Notes: generated from the letters alone by a model not told the origin. A stretch of 5,555 bases of DNA from Paenibacillus sp. FSL H7-0331 (GCF_001956045.1 NZ_MRTH01000098.1:1-5555); one strand, 5' to 3'; numbered from the stretch's first letter, positions 1-5,392 are shown. Program-made: numbers and translations.

Positions 1-228
1 GCTCAGCTTACAGCGTTTGCAATGAAAAGTACATATGGATGTGATGGGATTTCTACGCGGCAACATAATGAGCCTGCTGGCAATCAAGACGTGTGGCATT
101 ATCATCTCCATGTTTACCCAAGATATGTGAATGATCAACTTTATCTGACAAAGGGTTCTCATTCCGATCCAGATGAACGCTCTTTCTATGCTGATAAGTT
201 GCGTTCTTGGATAAAGGAAAACATTTAA
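1..228 (+). CDS. HIT-family protein, C-terminal part (5' end outside window)
   Basis: The reading frame is open from the first base, so the gene starts upstream and only about 75 residues are visible. Histidine-triad proteins are nucleotide hydrolases or transferases that act on phosphate-linked nucleotides through a His-x-His-x-His active site. That motif is plain here: WHYHLHVYPRY, with histidines at visible residues 33, 35 and 37; by family precedent the middle one is the nucleophile. It is preceded by the usual HNEPAGNQDVWH stretch, typical of the HIT fold just before the triad. The protein ends with a short helical tail (DKLRSWIKENI). An internal ATG at 22 is not the start, since the frame continues upstream without a stop and no Shine-Dalgarno precedes it. 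The exact substrate cannot be told from this part. Family assignment is firm; the specific role is unknown. Confidence 0.88.
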   Translation, partial: AQLTAFAMKSTYGCDGISTRQHNEPAGNQDVWHYHLHVYPRYVNDQLYLTKGSHSDPDERSFYADKLRSWIKENI

Positions 229-244
229 GGTCTAGGAGGAGCGA

Positions 245-304
245 ATGATAACCCTAGTAGGAGATGAACCTGAGATTACGTGGGCCTTACTAGAGAAAAA
301 ATAG
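245..304 (+). CDS. 19-codon ORF with a strong ribosome binding site; possible gene remnant
   Basis: A short frame, MITLVGDEPEITWALLEKK, begins 16 bases after the HIT stop codon. It has a textbook Shine-Dalgarno AGGAGG at 234-239, five bases before the ATG. It stops at TAG 302-304, about ten bases before repeat A. The signal is better than chance for so short a frame, so it may be the surviving 5' end of a longer gene whose remainder was replaced when repeat A arrived, or a small translated peptide coupled to the HIT gene. I recognise no family. Confidence that it is a functional gene is low. Confidence 0.25.
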   Translation: MITLVGDEPEITWALLEKK

Positions 305-313
305 GGTTCTCTT

Positions 314-392
314 ATTAAGCTAACTGGGAACTACAGTGGAGGAGCTGCCGCCGGCAGGCGCTCCTCTTTTGGCTTATTAAAGTAACGGGCAG
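314..392 (+). repeat. Intergenic repeat copy A (5' module, GC hairpin, GGGCAG end)
   Basis: The 5' module ATTAAGCTAACTGGGAAC (315-331) is followed by a GC-rich hairpin (339-366) and the 3' module ATTAAAGTAACGGGCAG (376-392). The 3' module matches repeat C (1114-1130) at 15 of 17 positions. Within this copy the two ends also resemble each other as direct repeats: CTTATTAAGCTAACTGGG from 311 against CTTATTAAAGTAACGGG from 373. It lies directly behind the 19-codon ORF and is oriented like the other copies in the window. Confidence 0.72.
339..370 (+). terminator. Terminator-like hairpin inside repeat A
   Basis: GAGGAG (339-344) pairs with CTCCTC (361-366), enclosing CTGCC (345-349) paired with GGCAG (353-357) over a GCC loop; a three-base bulge (358-360) joins the two stems. 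TTTT follows at 367-370. This is a strong GC-rich stem plus a short U-run, so it could end transcription from the HIT gene. The U-run is brief, so termination may be partial. Confidence 0.5.
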
Positions 393-396
393 GATA

Positions 397-441
397 AAAG
401 GGAACGAGAGTTAAATAACACACACTACGAGGGACGGGCAG
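397..441 (+). repeat. Shortened repeat copy B
   Basis: Only five bases after copy A comes GGGAACGAGAGTT (400-412), matching the GGGAACGATAGTT part of the shared 5' module. After about 20 unrelated bases GACGGGCAG (433-441) matches the last bases of the 3' module. The GC hairpin is missing, so this looks like an internally deleted copy, or a trace of a cassette lost between two repeats. It is supported only by its two short ends. Confidence 0.42.
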
Positions 442-464
442 TTATATTCAATAAGTAAGTATTA

Positions 465-473
465 TGGTAAAAT
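465..473 (+). promoter_or_regulatory. Candidate extended -10 promoter for the kinase-like gene
   Basis: TGGTAAAAT fits an extended -10 element (TG, one base, then TAAAAT, one mismatch to TATAAT) in an AT-rich stretch after copy B. No convincing -35 box is present; TATTCA (445-450) is the best at 17 bases. Transcription would start near 480, giving a short leader before the ATG at 505. It suggests that the kinase-like gene carries its own promoter. Confidence 0.35.
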
Positions 474-504
474 AAAGAAAATTTTTAGGCGAGCGGAGGT
501 TAGT

Positions 505-1056
505 ATGAAAAATAAAATACATATCCTTGGAGCCTCAGGTTCAGGAGCATCGACTCTTGGAAGCGAATTATCTTTAATACTACCGCATGTTAATTTAGAT
601 GGTGATGATTATTTTTGGATTGAAAAATTCACTAAACAAAGGGCACCAAAGGACAGGGTTCAGTTATTAAAAGAAGACCTTTCGAATTATAAGCAGTGGA
701 TTCTTTCAGGGGCAGTATGTGGTTGGGGAGATGAATTAAAGTCACACTTTGATTTAGTTATCTTTATTTATACGCCTAAAGATATAAGGCTCCAAAGGCT
801 AAAGGACAGGGAATTTCAAAGATACGGTGATGAAATATTACCGGGTCGAAGTAAATATGAGCAATCAAAAGCTTTTTTAGAGTGGGCATCATTATATGAT
901 GAAGCTGGATTTGAAGTTAGAAGCAAATCTTTACATGAGCGTTGGATGTCAGATTTAGCTTGTCCAATATTGAGGATCGAGGGCGATTATACAGTTAGAG
1001 AAAGAGTGAATATTGCTTTAAATTTTCTCAAACCCAATGATAACCTTCTCAACTAA
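505..1056 (+). CDS. P-loop nucleotide-kinase-like protein (AAA/adenylate-kinase-like family)
   Basis: This 183-residue soluble protein has the small nucleoside/nucleotide kinase layout. Residues 5-18 (IHILGASGSGASTL) form strand 1 and the P-loop; DGDDYFW (32-38) is the acceptor-side aspartate cluster; WILSGAVCGWGD (65-76) and FDLVIFIYTP (82-91) are the next core strands; an arginine-rich segment (R95, R98, R102, R106) precedes a lid-like part with FLEWASLYD (124-132). The usual Walker A lysine is alanine (GASGSGAS rather than GxxxxGKS). From memory, relatives read GASGSGTTTL, so loss of lysine looks like a family trait and not decay. Such proteins are usually annotated as AAA-family ATPase or adenylate kinase; the substrate is unknown. 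The start has a good Shine-Dalgarno (GGAGGT, 495-500). The stop codon lies inside repeat C. The gene is AT-rich, like pyrF, and appears intact. Confidence 0.85.
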   Translation: MKNKIHILGASGSGASTLGSELSLILPHVNLDGDDYFWIEKFTKQRAPKDRVQLLKEDLSNYKQWILSGAVCGWGDELKSHFDLVIFIYTPKDIRLQRLKDREFQRYGDEILPGRSKYEQSKAFLEWASLYDEAGFEVRSKSLHERWMSDLACPILRIEGDYTVRERVNIALNFLKPNDNLLN

Positions 1057-1130
1057 CAGAAACTATAGCGCAATATGAAAGAGGGCGAGGCCGCCGCAAT
1101 AATCGGTAGCCTTGTTGAAGTAACGGGCAG
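1047..1130 (+). repeat. Intergenic repeat copy C, overlapping the kinase-like gene's stop
   Basis: The 5' module CTCAACTAACAGAAACTATAG starts at 1048, and the TAA stop of the upstream gene (1054-1056) is part of it. The middle is an imperfect hairpin: AGGC (1088-1091) with GCCT (1109-1112) and CCG (1094-1096) with CGG (1104-1106), separated by a 2x2 internal loop and closed by a seven-base loop. The 3' module GTTGAAGTAACGGGCAG (1114-1130) is the cleanest copy in the window. CTCAAC at the 5' end and GTTGAAG at the 3' end are near inverted repeats, so the ends could pair. Confidence 0.75.
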
Positions 1131-1224
1131 TAATGTGGATGGACTGATGTACCAAAATTATATAGCACTGATTAATAAACTTATTTATACTGGATGATGG
1201 ATAAAGAACTAGGGGGAGAACATT

Positions 1225-2145
1225 ATGGGTAATTTTGCAGATGTACTAATAGATGAAGGAAAAAGAAAGAATAGTGTTTTAGTTGTTGGTTTAGACCCTG
1301 ATATAAACTTTTTTCCTGAGGTATTACTCGAACATGTAGATACTTCGTCCAACGAAAGTATTGCAAATGCAATATATGAGTTTAATAAAATCGTTATTGA
1401 TGCTGTCGCTGATCATGTAATAGCTGTAAAACCCCAACTCGCCTATTACGAGGTATACGGTAGTTACGGTATTAAGGCTTTGGAAAACACAATTAGCTAT
1501 GCACGTTCGAAAGAATTAATAGTCATTAACGATGCAAAAAGAGGGGATATTGGTTCAACTTCAACAGCCTATGCTCAAGCTTTTTTAGGTAATGGAACGA
1601 TTTCTGGTGATATGGTCACCGTTAATCCCTTTTTAGGCAGTGATGGGTATATGCCGTTTATTGACGTGGCAAAAGAACAAAACAAGGGGCTCTTTGTACT
1701 ATTAAAGACATCTAACCCCTCGTCATATGAAATACAGGACCTAAAATTGGAGAATGGAAAATTGCTTTACTTCAAAATGGCGGAGCAAATAGAAGAATTG
1801 GCGAGTAAGACAGTAGGGATTAATAATTATTCATTCATTGGCGCAGTTGTTGGGGCTACCTACCCTGAAGAAGCAAGGAAGATACGAAAAACATTACCCC
1901 ATTCGATTTTCCTTGTTCCTGGGTTCGGGATGCAAGGAGGCAAAGCAGAGGATTTAGGTGTATTTTTTGATGAAAATGGTATTGGTGCTGTCATATCGTC
2001 CTCAAGGGGCGTAATTTATTCTTATATGAACCAAAATGAAGATTGGAAAAAAACAACCGAAACTGACATGTTCAGATACATAACAGAAGCAGCGACAAAA
2101 GCTAAAGAACAAATTAATGAGGTTAGATTTAATAAAGTTACGTAG
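1225..2145 (+). CDS. pyrF: Orotidine 5'-phosphate decarboxylase (PyrF, type 2)
   Basis: PyrF removes CO2 from orotidine monophosphate to give UMP, the last step of de novo pyrimidine synthesis, in the cytoplasm. At 306 residues it fits the longer type 2 (mycobacterial-like) subfamily, not the ~240-residue Bacillus-type enzyme. Motifs appear in order: GLDPD (22-26), VKPQLAYYE (68-76), the catalytic NDAKRGDIGST (102-112) with D103, K105 and D108 of the charged network, VNPFLGSDGYMPF (133-145), VVGATYPEEA (208-217), the phosphate-binding PGFGMQGG (232-239), and SSSRG (258-262) whose arginine contacts phosphate in the family. All key residues are present, so the enzyme should be active. The start has Shine-Dalgarno AGGGGGAG (1211-1218). 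A TATACT box (1186-1191) could be a -10, without a clear -35. It stands alone between repeats C and D with no other pyr genes, unlike the usual pyr operon. Confidence 0.95.
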   Translation: MGNFADVLIDEGKRKNSVLVVGLDPDINFFPEVLLEHVDTSSNESIANAIYEFNKIVIDAVADHVIAVKPQLAYYEVYGSYGIKALENTISYARSKELIVINDAKRGDIGSTSTAYAQAFLGNGTISGDMVTVNPFLGSDGYMPFIDVAKEQNKGLFVLLKTSNPSSYEIQDLKLENGKLLYFKMAEQIEELASKTVGINNYSFIGAVVGATYPEEARKIRKTLPHSIFLVPGFGMQGGKAEDLGVFFDENGIGAVISSSRGVIYSYMNQNEDWKKTTETDMFRYITEAATKAKEQINEVRFNKVT

Positions 2146-2150
2146 TTAGC

Positions 2151-2226
2151 TATTACGCTAACGGAGAACGAGAGCAGAATACCAGAAGGTTGCCAAGTGG
2201 CAGTACTTCGCTCCGCTAACGGGCAG
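2151..2226 (+). repeat. Intergenic repeat copy D
   Basis: It begins five bases after the pyrF stop. The 5' module is CGCTAACGGAGAACGAGAG (2156-2174). The hairpin is GAAG (2185-2188) with CTTC (2206-2209) and TGCC (2191-2194) with GGCA (2199-2202) around loop AAGT; no U-run follows, so it is a poor intrinsic terminator. The 3' module is GCTCCGCTAACGGGCAG (2210-2226), identical to copy C over the final TAACGGGCAG. Its orientation matches the other copies. Confidence 0.72.
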
Positions 2227-2255
2227 TAGTATAGCACCATAACAATTACGTTTGA

Positions 2256-2516
2256 TATACTTATAACGAGAAATTTGCTTTTAAAGGAGTTCGAAAGGGA
2301 AAACAAATAAACTTCTTCATAGATGAAAATACTGAGCAACAATTTATTGATTTTGTATTGAGTAGTGGAGGGGAAGTATTATTTGAAGGCGATAACCCCA
2401 AACCAGTAAACATTAGCACATTGCCTAAACCATTTTCAGGAAAAGGCTGGATTAATTTGTACCCATATAAATCTAATCGTTGCGCAGCTGATGTTGAAAC
2501 GATATTCAACGAGTAA
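2256..2516 (+). pseudogene. Remnant of a hypothetical protein gene, no usable start
   Basis: A frame of 86 codons stays open here with protein-like composition: EKFAFKGVRKGKQINFFID, then SSGGEVLFEGDNPKP, and near the end GKGWINLYPYKSNRC. It lacks ATG, GTG or TTG near its 5' end (a stop codon lies at 2253-2255) and has no ribosome binding site, so the 5' end seems lost between repeat D and the frame. The alternation of strands and turns recalls small Bacillales hypothetical proteins with an 'FF(I)...FI...GG' core, but I cannot name a family with certainty. It ends at TAA 2514-2516, overlapping another coding fragment in a different frame. It is most likely the inactive core of a former cassette gene. 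Confidence 0.5.
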
Positions 2517-2704
2517 AAAGGGATTCCGAAAAACAGTTTGACTTTAATCGAATGATCGAAGAACGATTGTTTAGCAGCAAGCTGCTTCGGCGGCTTTTTG
2601 TCGAGCAAGCCAAGAAAAAAGCGGAAAAGTGGATGCAGGACACAGGCATTTTGGAGGCAATTGAAAAATACAAAAACGTGAGCATGAAGTATGAATCAGA
2701 ATAA
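2498..2704 (+). pseudogene. 3' fragment of an unrecognised gene, possibly frameshifted from its upstream neighbour
   Basis: A second frame (68 codons, TAA at 2702-2704) encodes a charged, strongly helical segment: KRDSEKQFDFNRMIEERLFS, then LLRRLFVEQAKKKAEKWMQD, ending in KYKNVSMKYESE. Such a lysine/glutamate-rich amphipathic helix could be a C-terminal tail or coiled coil. Its codons (CTG CTT CGG CGG, GTC GAG) are richer in GC than the preceding remnant, so it may come from a different gene joined by recombination near 2500 and not from a simple frameshift. No start codon with a ribosome binding site is visible; an in-frame ATG at 2555 lacks one. I do not recognise the family. Confidence 0.4.
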
Positions 2705-2719
2705 AAACCGTAACTCGTG

Positions 2720-2864
2720 ATGAGGGAGAGCAAAATTGACCTCCTCCTTGACATGCTGACAATAATATTATGCTCCCAACTGCAGACTTAACATCGTAGC
2801 TTCGATGATCGGGAAGGATGATCACGAGATTGGGGCTAGACTGTCGTACAGCTTACAAGGATAG
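2720..2864 (+). pseudogene. Weak coding traces in two frames (decayed DNA)
   Basis: One frame runs from ATG 2720 (MRESKIDLLLDMLTIILC, stop 2789-2791), and an overlapping one is open from 2766 to TAG 2862-2864 with NIVASMIGKDDHEIGARLSY near its end. Read together across a frameshift around 2770-2790 they would make one small helical protein. The preceding gene fragment also overlaps a third short frame (ATG 2691, MNQNKNRNS). None has a good ribosome binding site. This is tentative: it may be the debris of a small gene or noncoding DNA. Confidence 0.2.
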
Positions 2865-2930
2865 CGGGATGATTCATTGTGTTGCACAACAACCGGTAAT
2901 TCAATTTAATGGTTTCATTTGAACGGGCAG
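2856..2930 (+). repeat. Degenerate repeat copy E
   Basis: The end, TTTGAACGGGCAG (2918-2930), matches the shared 3' module but lacks the GTA of GAAGTAAC. CAAGGATAGCGGGATGATT (2856-2874) is a diverged 5' module. Between them TTGTG (2877-2881) and CACAA (2885-2889) can form a small stem. It closes the decayed block 2227-2855 and lies between that block and the convergent 3' end of tetR. A 17-codon frame (ATG 2869, TGA 2920-2922) falls wholly inside it and is probably incidental. Confidence 0.42.
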
Positions 2931-2952
2931 GGCTGAGCAATAGCGACAGGAC

Positions 2953-3543
2953 CTATCCCAGCAGTCCTTTGGCTCCGTTCATCACTAAGGGCATAGTCTG
3001 TATAACGAATGATTCCGCACTTATTAGACGCCCCTCATTGTTCCAAACGTAAGCCGCCCCATACATCCCCCAACTTAACATGATAGAAGCTGTATTTATT
3101 AAGAATTGCGCGTTTGGAGTCGATAGCATCTTGTCTTTGTCTATAAAGGAAAGAAGTATCGTTTGAATTTTTTCCTTTATTTGAATTTCGAATACAGGTA
3201 TAAGTGATGTATTTCTTCTTTTGCATAAAATGTTTAGACCCTCGTGAAATTCGCATACCCCCAGAAAAATACTCTGAATTGTTTCTTCATTTAATACTTC
3301 GTGACCGCTTATTCTACGATTTATGATTGTCATAAATGATTCCATTAGTCTGGCCTCAAGAATTTCGAATTTATCTACAAAGTGCGCATAAAAAGTCGCT
3401 CTGTTAACAGTAGCCCGCTCTGCAATATCCCTAACGGTTATCGATTCAAAGTCTTTTTCTTGAATTAATGAAGCAAAAGCGTCTTGAAGGAGTCGCCGTG
3501 TACGCATCACACGAGGATCTACTTCATTCTTTTTAATTGGCAT
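2953..3543 (-). CDS. TetR-family transcriptional repressor
   Basis: This 196-residue protein has the TetR layout: an N-terminal DNA-binding domain (about residues 12-58) and a variable all-helical ligand and dimer domain. The helix-turn-helix is clear, with ITVRDIAERATVNRATFYAHF (35-55) carrying the family's usual alanine/glutamate and 'RATFYAHF' pattern of the recognition helix. The preceding MRTRRLLQDAFASLIQEKDF (13-32) is the typical helix 1. Length is normal for the family and no residue looks missing. The ATG has GGGGAG just upstream on its strand (3552-3557). It is transcribed away from the MFS gene, and paired palindromes lie between them, so it probably represses both itself and the transporter and lets go on binding a transported compound. 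The ligand is unknown. Confidence 0.92.
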   Translation of the reverse strand: MPIKKNEVDPRVMRTRRLLQDAFASLIQEKDFESITVRDIAERATVNRATFYAHFVDKFEILEARLMESFMTIINRRISGHEVLNEETIQSIFLGVCEFHEGLNILCKRRNTSLIPVFEIQIKEKIQTILLSFIDKDKMLSTPNAQFLINTASIMLSWGMYGAAYVWNNEGRLISAESFVIQTMPLVMNGAKGLLG

Positions 3544-3569
3544 GGTTAAGATCTCCCCAGTAAAACGAC

Positions 3570-3596
3570 ATTATAGAAATGGTGTTGTCTATACAA
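3570..3596 (-). promoter_or_regulatory. Promoter of the TetR gene
   Basis: On the - strand a perfect -10 box TATAAT lies at 3575-3570. The best -35 is TTGTAT (3596-3591) at a short 15-base spacing; the weak -35 overlaps operator 1. Transcription would begin near 3563, about 20 bases before the ATG. A repressor on operator 1 would cover the -35 and spacer, giving autoregulation. Confidence 0.5.
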
Positions 3597-3598
3597 CG
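3583..3598. promoter_or_regulatory. Operator 1 (putative TetR site)
   Basis: TGTTGT-CTAT-ACAACG is a palindrome with GTTGT/ACAAC arms spaced by four bases. The same arms and spacing recur at operator 2, 78 bases away centre to centre. Recurrence of the pattern on both sides of a divergent intergenic region next to a tetR gene is the main support. It overlaps the TetR promoter. Confidence 0.58.
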
Positions 3599-3616
3599 GT
3601 TAATGGTTATTGATGA

Positions 3617-3644
3617 TTGCGTACCATTCGGTAGTTATTATAAC
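3617..3644 (+). promoter_or_regulatory. Promoter for the nitroreductase remnant and MFS gene
   Basis: TTGCGT (3617-3622) and TATAAC (3639-3644) are 16 bases apart, a -35/-10 pair with three and five consensus bases. The -10 lies within the dyad GTTAT-T-ATAAC (3634-3644). Transcription would begin near 3651, right at operator 2. The message would carry the nitroreductase remnant as a leader of almost 300 bases before the MFS start. Confidence 0.45.
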
Positions 3645-3652
3645 ATACAAAT

Positions 3653-3676
3653 ACAACAAATGTTGTTCAAACAACA
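3653..3676. promoter_or_regulatory. Operator 2 (putative TetR site with a third half-site)
   Basis: TGTTGT (3661-3666), TCAA, ACAACA (3671-3676) is a perfect six-base palindrome with the spacing of operator 1. A further half-site ACAACA (3653-3658) precedes it with a two-base gap, giving three alternating half-sites, as might bind more than one dimer. It lies at and just after the predicted start of MFS transcription, where a bound repressor would block it. Confidence 0.6.
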
Positions 3677-3719
3677 AGCGTTGCATTGAAACACGTTTTT
3701 CCCAAAGGAGGAGAGAACC

Positions 3720-3924
3720 ATGTCGGTCTCACAACCGTCGCAAACGAGGGAGCATTTTTTGATATTATTCGAGAACGCCGGTCGGTTCGTGGCTATGATC
3801 CAGAGATCAAGATTTCGCTGGAGGAATTGACCGAAACATTGCGGCAAGCCCCGCGCTGGCTCCTTTAGCTGCTAACATACAGCCATGGCGGTTTCTCGTT
3901 ATCGACAAAAATATAATTACTTAA
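3720..3924 (+). pseudogene. Nitroreductase-family pseudogene, 5' third only, two frameshifts
   Basis: Intact relatives are FMN-dependent NAD(P)H oxidoreductases of about 200 residues. Three frames must be joined to see the protein. The ATG at 3720 has a strong Shine-Dalgarno (AAGGAGGAG, from 3705) and starts MSVSQPSQTREHF; the frame is lost in the T-run 3755-3760, where one T seems deleted. The second frame gives FFDIIRERRSVRGYDP, with the RRSVR flavin-phosphate motif, then LEELTETLRQA. A second indel near 3851-3856 moves to the third frame, APLAANIQPWRFLVID, the conserved segment after the first helices. It stops at 3922-3924, so roughly the last two thirds are gone. As it reads, the ATG yields a 36-codon peptide ending at 3830. 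It probably once formed an operon with the MFS gene under the TetR regulator. Confidence 0.82.
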
Positions 3925-3945
3925 AACACATCAGGAGAGTGAATT

Positions 3946-5118
3946 ATGAAGAGTACATGGAAAGTTTACGTTCTAGCCTTGATTAGCTTTTTAGTTGGAA
4001 CATCCAATTACATCATTTCCGGTATATTGGACCGGATCGCAGAAACGTTGGGAACAAGCGTTGCGGCAGCAGGCCAACTCATTACGGTTTATTCCCTGGC
4101 CTATGCGGTCGGCACGCCTATTTTGATGGCGCTGACGGCCAAAATGGACCGACGTAAGCTCCTCCTTTATTCGCTAGGCCTCTTTATTGCCGCAAATCTG
4201 CTGACATATATATTGTCCGGCTTCGGTCTCTTCATTGCCGCGAGAATCATTACGGCAATAGGCGCTGGGGTGGTCACCGTTAACGCGCTCAGCATCGCCT
4301 CCAAAATCGCTCCGCCAGGCAAGCAGGCCAGCGCCATCGCGAACGTCACCATGGGCATTACCGCATCGCTCATCATCGGCGTCCCGCTGGGCAGAATGGT
4401 AGCCTCTGCTTTTGGCTGGAAAGCGGTATTTCTGGCCATCGCAATTGTCGGGGTCATCACCATGTTTGTCATTGCTGCGGTTCTTCCACGTATGCAGGGA
4501 GACAAGCCTGTCCCATTAATCAACCAATTAGCTTTGTTAAAAAAACCTCAGGTTTTGGTTGCTTTAGCGATTACTTTTTTCTGGTTGGGAGGATATTCCC
4601 TCGCCTATACCTACATCTCCCCTTTTCTGCTTGAGGTGACTCATTTAAATGAATCATTGATTAGCGCAGCTCTGTTTGTGTTCGGCGTTGCCAGTTTGAT
4701 TGGCTCGAAAGTCGGCGGCTACAGCACAGATAAACGGGGCATCATATTCACGCTCGTTTCAGGGATGGTGCTTCACGTCATTTCGTTGATTTTGCTATCC
4801 TTAGTTGGACAGTCGGTCATTGCCGTATTCGCCGTTCTGATTCTTTGGTCTTTTGCCGCATGGACATCAGCTCCCGCGCAGCAATTTAACCTGGTTTCAC
4901 TTGTTCCCGAATCCTCGGGCGTCATGCTGAGCTTGAACAGTTCCATGATGCAGCTTGCCATGGCTGTCGGCGCAGGAATCGGCGGGCTGATCGTTAACCG
5001 TATTTCTTTGGCATCCATTACCTGGTTCGGGGCACTCGGCGTACTCATCGCCATCATTGCCGCGTTTGTATTGTCCAGCATGGCATCACGGCATTCGGCG
5101 GTGCAGTCAGCGGATTAA
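3946..5118 (+). CDS. MFS transporter, drug:H+ antiporter-like (DHA1, 12 TM)
   Basis: This 390-residue integral membrane protein is hydrophobic almost throughout, with about twelve helices, a usual length for the DHA1 efflux group. Helix 1 is roughly 7-26. The loop between helices 2 and 3 carries motif A in the form GTPILMALTAKMDRRKL (56-72), with the conserved basic pair. RIITAIGAGVV (100-110) is the helix 4 motif B arginine, and GITASLIIGVPLGR (137-150) is the antiporter motif C of helix 5. A charged central loop (181-200) links the halves. Nearest groups are AraJ/YdhP-like sugar or drug efflux proteins; the substrate cannot be read from sequence. The start is supported by AGGAGAG (3933-3939), six bases before ATG. 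It follows the nitroreductase remnant by 21 bases and is likely controlled by the divergent TetR protein. It is richer in GC than kinase and pyrF, suggesting different ancestry. Confidence 0.93.
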   Translation: MKSTWKVYVLALISFLVGTSNYIISGILDRIAETLGTSVAAAGQLITVYSLAYAVGTPILMALTAKMDRRKLLLYSLGLFIAANLLTYILSGFGLFIAARIITAIGAGVVTVNALSIASKIAPPGKQASAIANVTMGITASLIIGVPLGRMVASAFGWKAVFLAIAIVGVITMFVIAAVLPRMQGDKPVPLINQLALLKKPQVLVALAITFFWLGGYSLAYTYISPFLLEVTHLNESLISAALFVFGVASLIGSKVGGYSTDKRGIIFTLVSGMVLHVISLILLSLVGQSVIAVFAVLILWSFAAWTSAPAQQFNLVSLVPESSGVMLSLNSSMMQLAMAVGAGIGGLIVNRISLASITWFGALGVLIAIIAAFVLSSMASRHSAVQSAD

Positions 5119-5152
5119 GGATATGCTAAACATCGAATATTTGATTTAGGAC

Positions 5153-5174
5153 TCTGCTCACTAAGTTGAGCAGA
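5153..5174. repeat. Perfect inverted repeat after the MFS gene
   Basis: TCTGCTCA (5153-5160) and TGAGCAGA (5167-5174) pair perfectly over the loop CTAAGT, 35 bases after the MFS stop. No U-run follows on either strand, so it may be a 3' stabilising stem or a weak terminator. Confidence 0.5.
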
Positions 5175-5264
5175 CCGCAAACGAACTGCACCCCAATTGT
5201 TGGATCTCGTTCAAGTTTGAATCATTAATAAACTGAAGAGCATAGAAGAAAACTCTAAAATTGA

Positions 5265-5384
5265 TCCTCCTATGATGTCATTGCCTTTTACGGAAGAAAC
5301 GGATTTGTACCGGTTGCCACGATTCCTGATGTGTTTGGGCCAGGAGCTGAAGGAAATGTGGTATTGAGGAAGATTTTACGTTAG
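5265..5384 (+). pseudogene. 3' remnant of a GNAT acetyltransferase gene
   Basis: A 39-codon frame with no start codon or ribosome binding site ends at TAG 5382-5384. It reads IAFYGRNGFVPVA followed by IPDVFGPGAEG and VVLRKIL. This is the usual C-terminal end of GNAT N-acetyltransferases: the FY-x3-GF helix-to-strand step near the acetyl-CoA site, then a final strand. The N-terminal and acetyl-CoA-binding (Q/RxxGxG/A) part is absent, and I found none of it in 5119-5264. The remnant ends eight bases before repeat F, the same gene-to-repeat spacing as pyrF and repeat D. The other frame, starting at ATG 5272, is judged a shadow. Confidence 0.58.
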
Positions 5385-5392
5385 CAGTAGTT

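Noticed and set aside
1147..1197. 16-codon frame between repeat C and pyrF
   Set aside because: It has no ribosome binding site and its length is expected by chance in AT-rich DNA.
2748..2771. Promoter from TTGACA (2748-2753) and TATTAT (2766-2771)
   Set aside because: The spacing is only 12 bases and no intact gene follows.
2022..2825. Overlapping - strand frames opposite pyrF's end and the decayed block
   Set aside because: Their translations are rich in Ser, Phe, Cys and Leu without domain signals, while the + strand carries the protein-like sequence.
3686..3868. A 60-codon frame beginning at TTG 3686 as an intact gene start for the nitroreductase
   Set aside because: It has no ribosome binding site, its first 25 residues are not nitroreductase-like, and the strong AAGGAGGAG points to ATG 3720 in another frame.
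4167..4523. Long open frame on the - strand within the MFS gene (also 4773-5081)
   Set aside because: These are antisense shadows of a GC-richer gene, with unlikely composition and no start signals.
5272..5367. 31-codon frame from ATG 5272 overlapping the GNAT remnant
   Set aside because: No Shine-Dalgarno is seen, and the overlapping frame carries the recognisable GNAT end.
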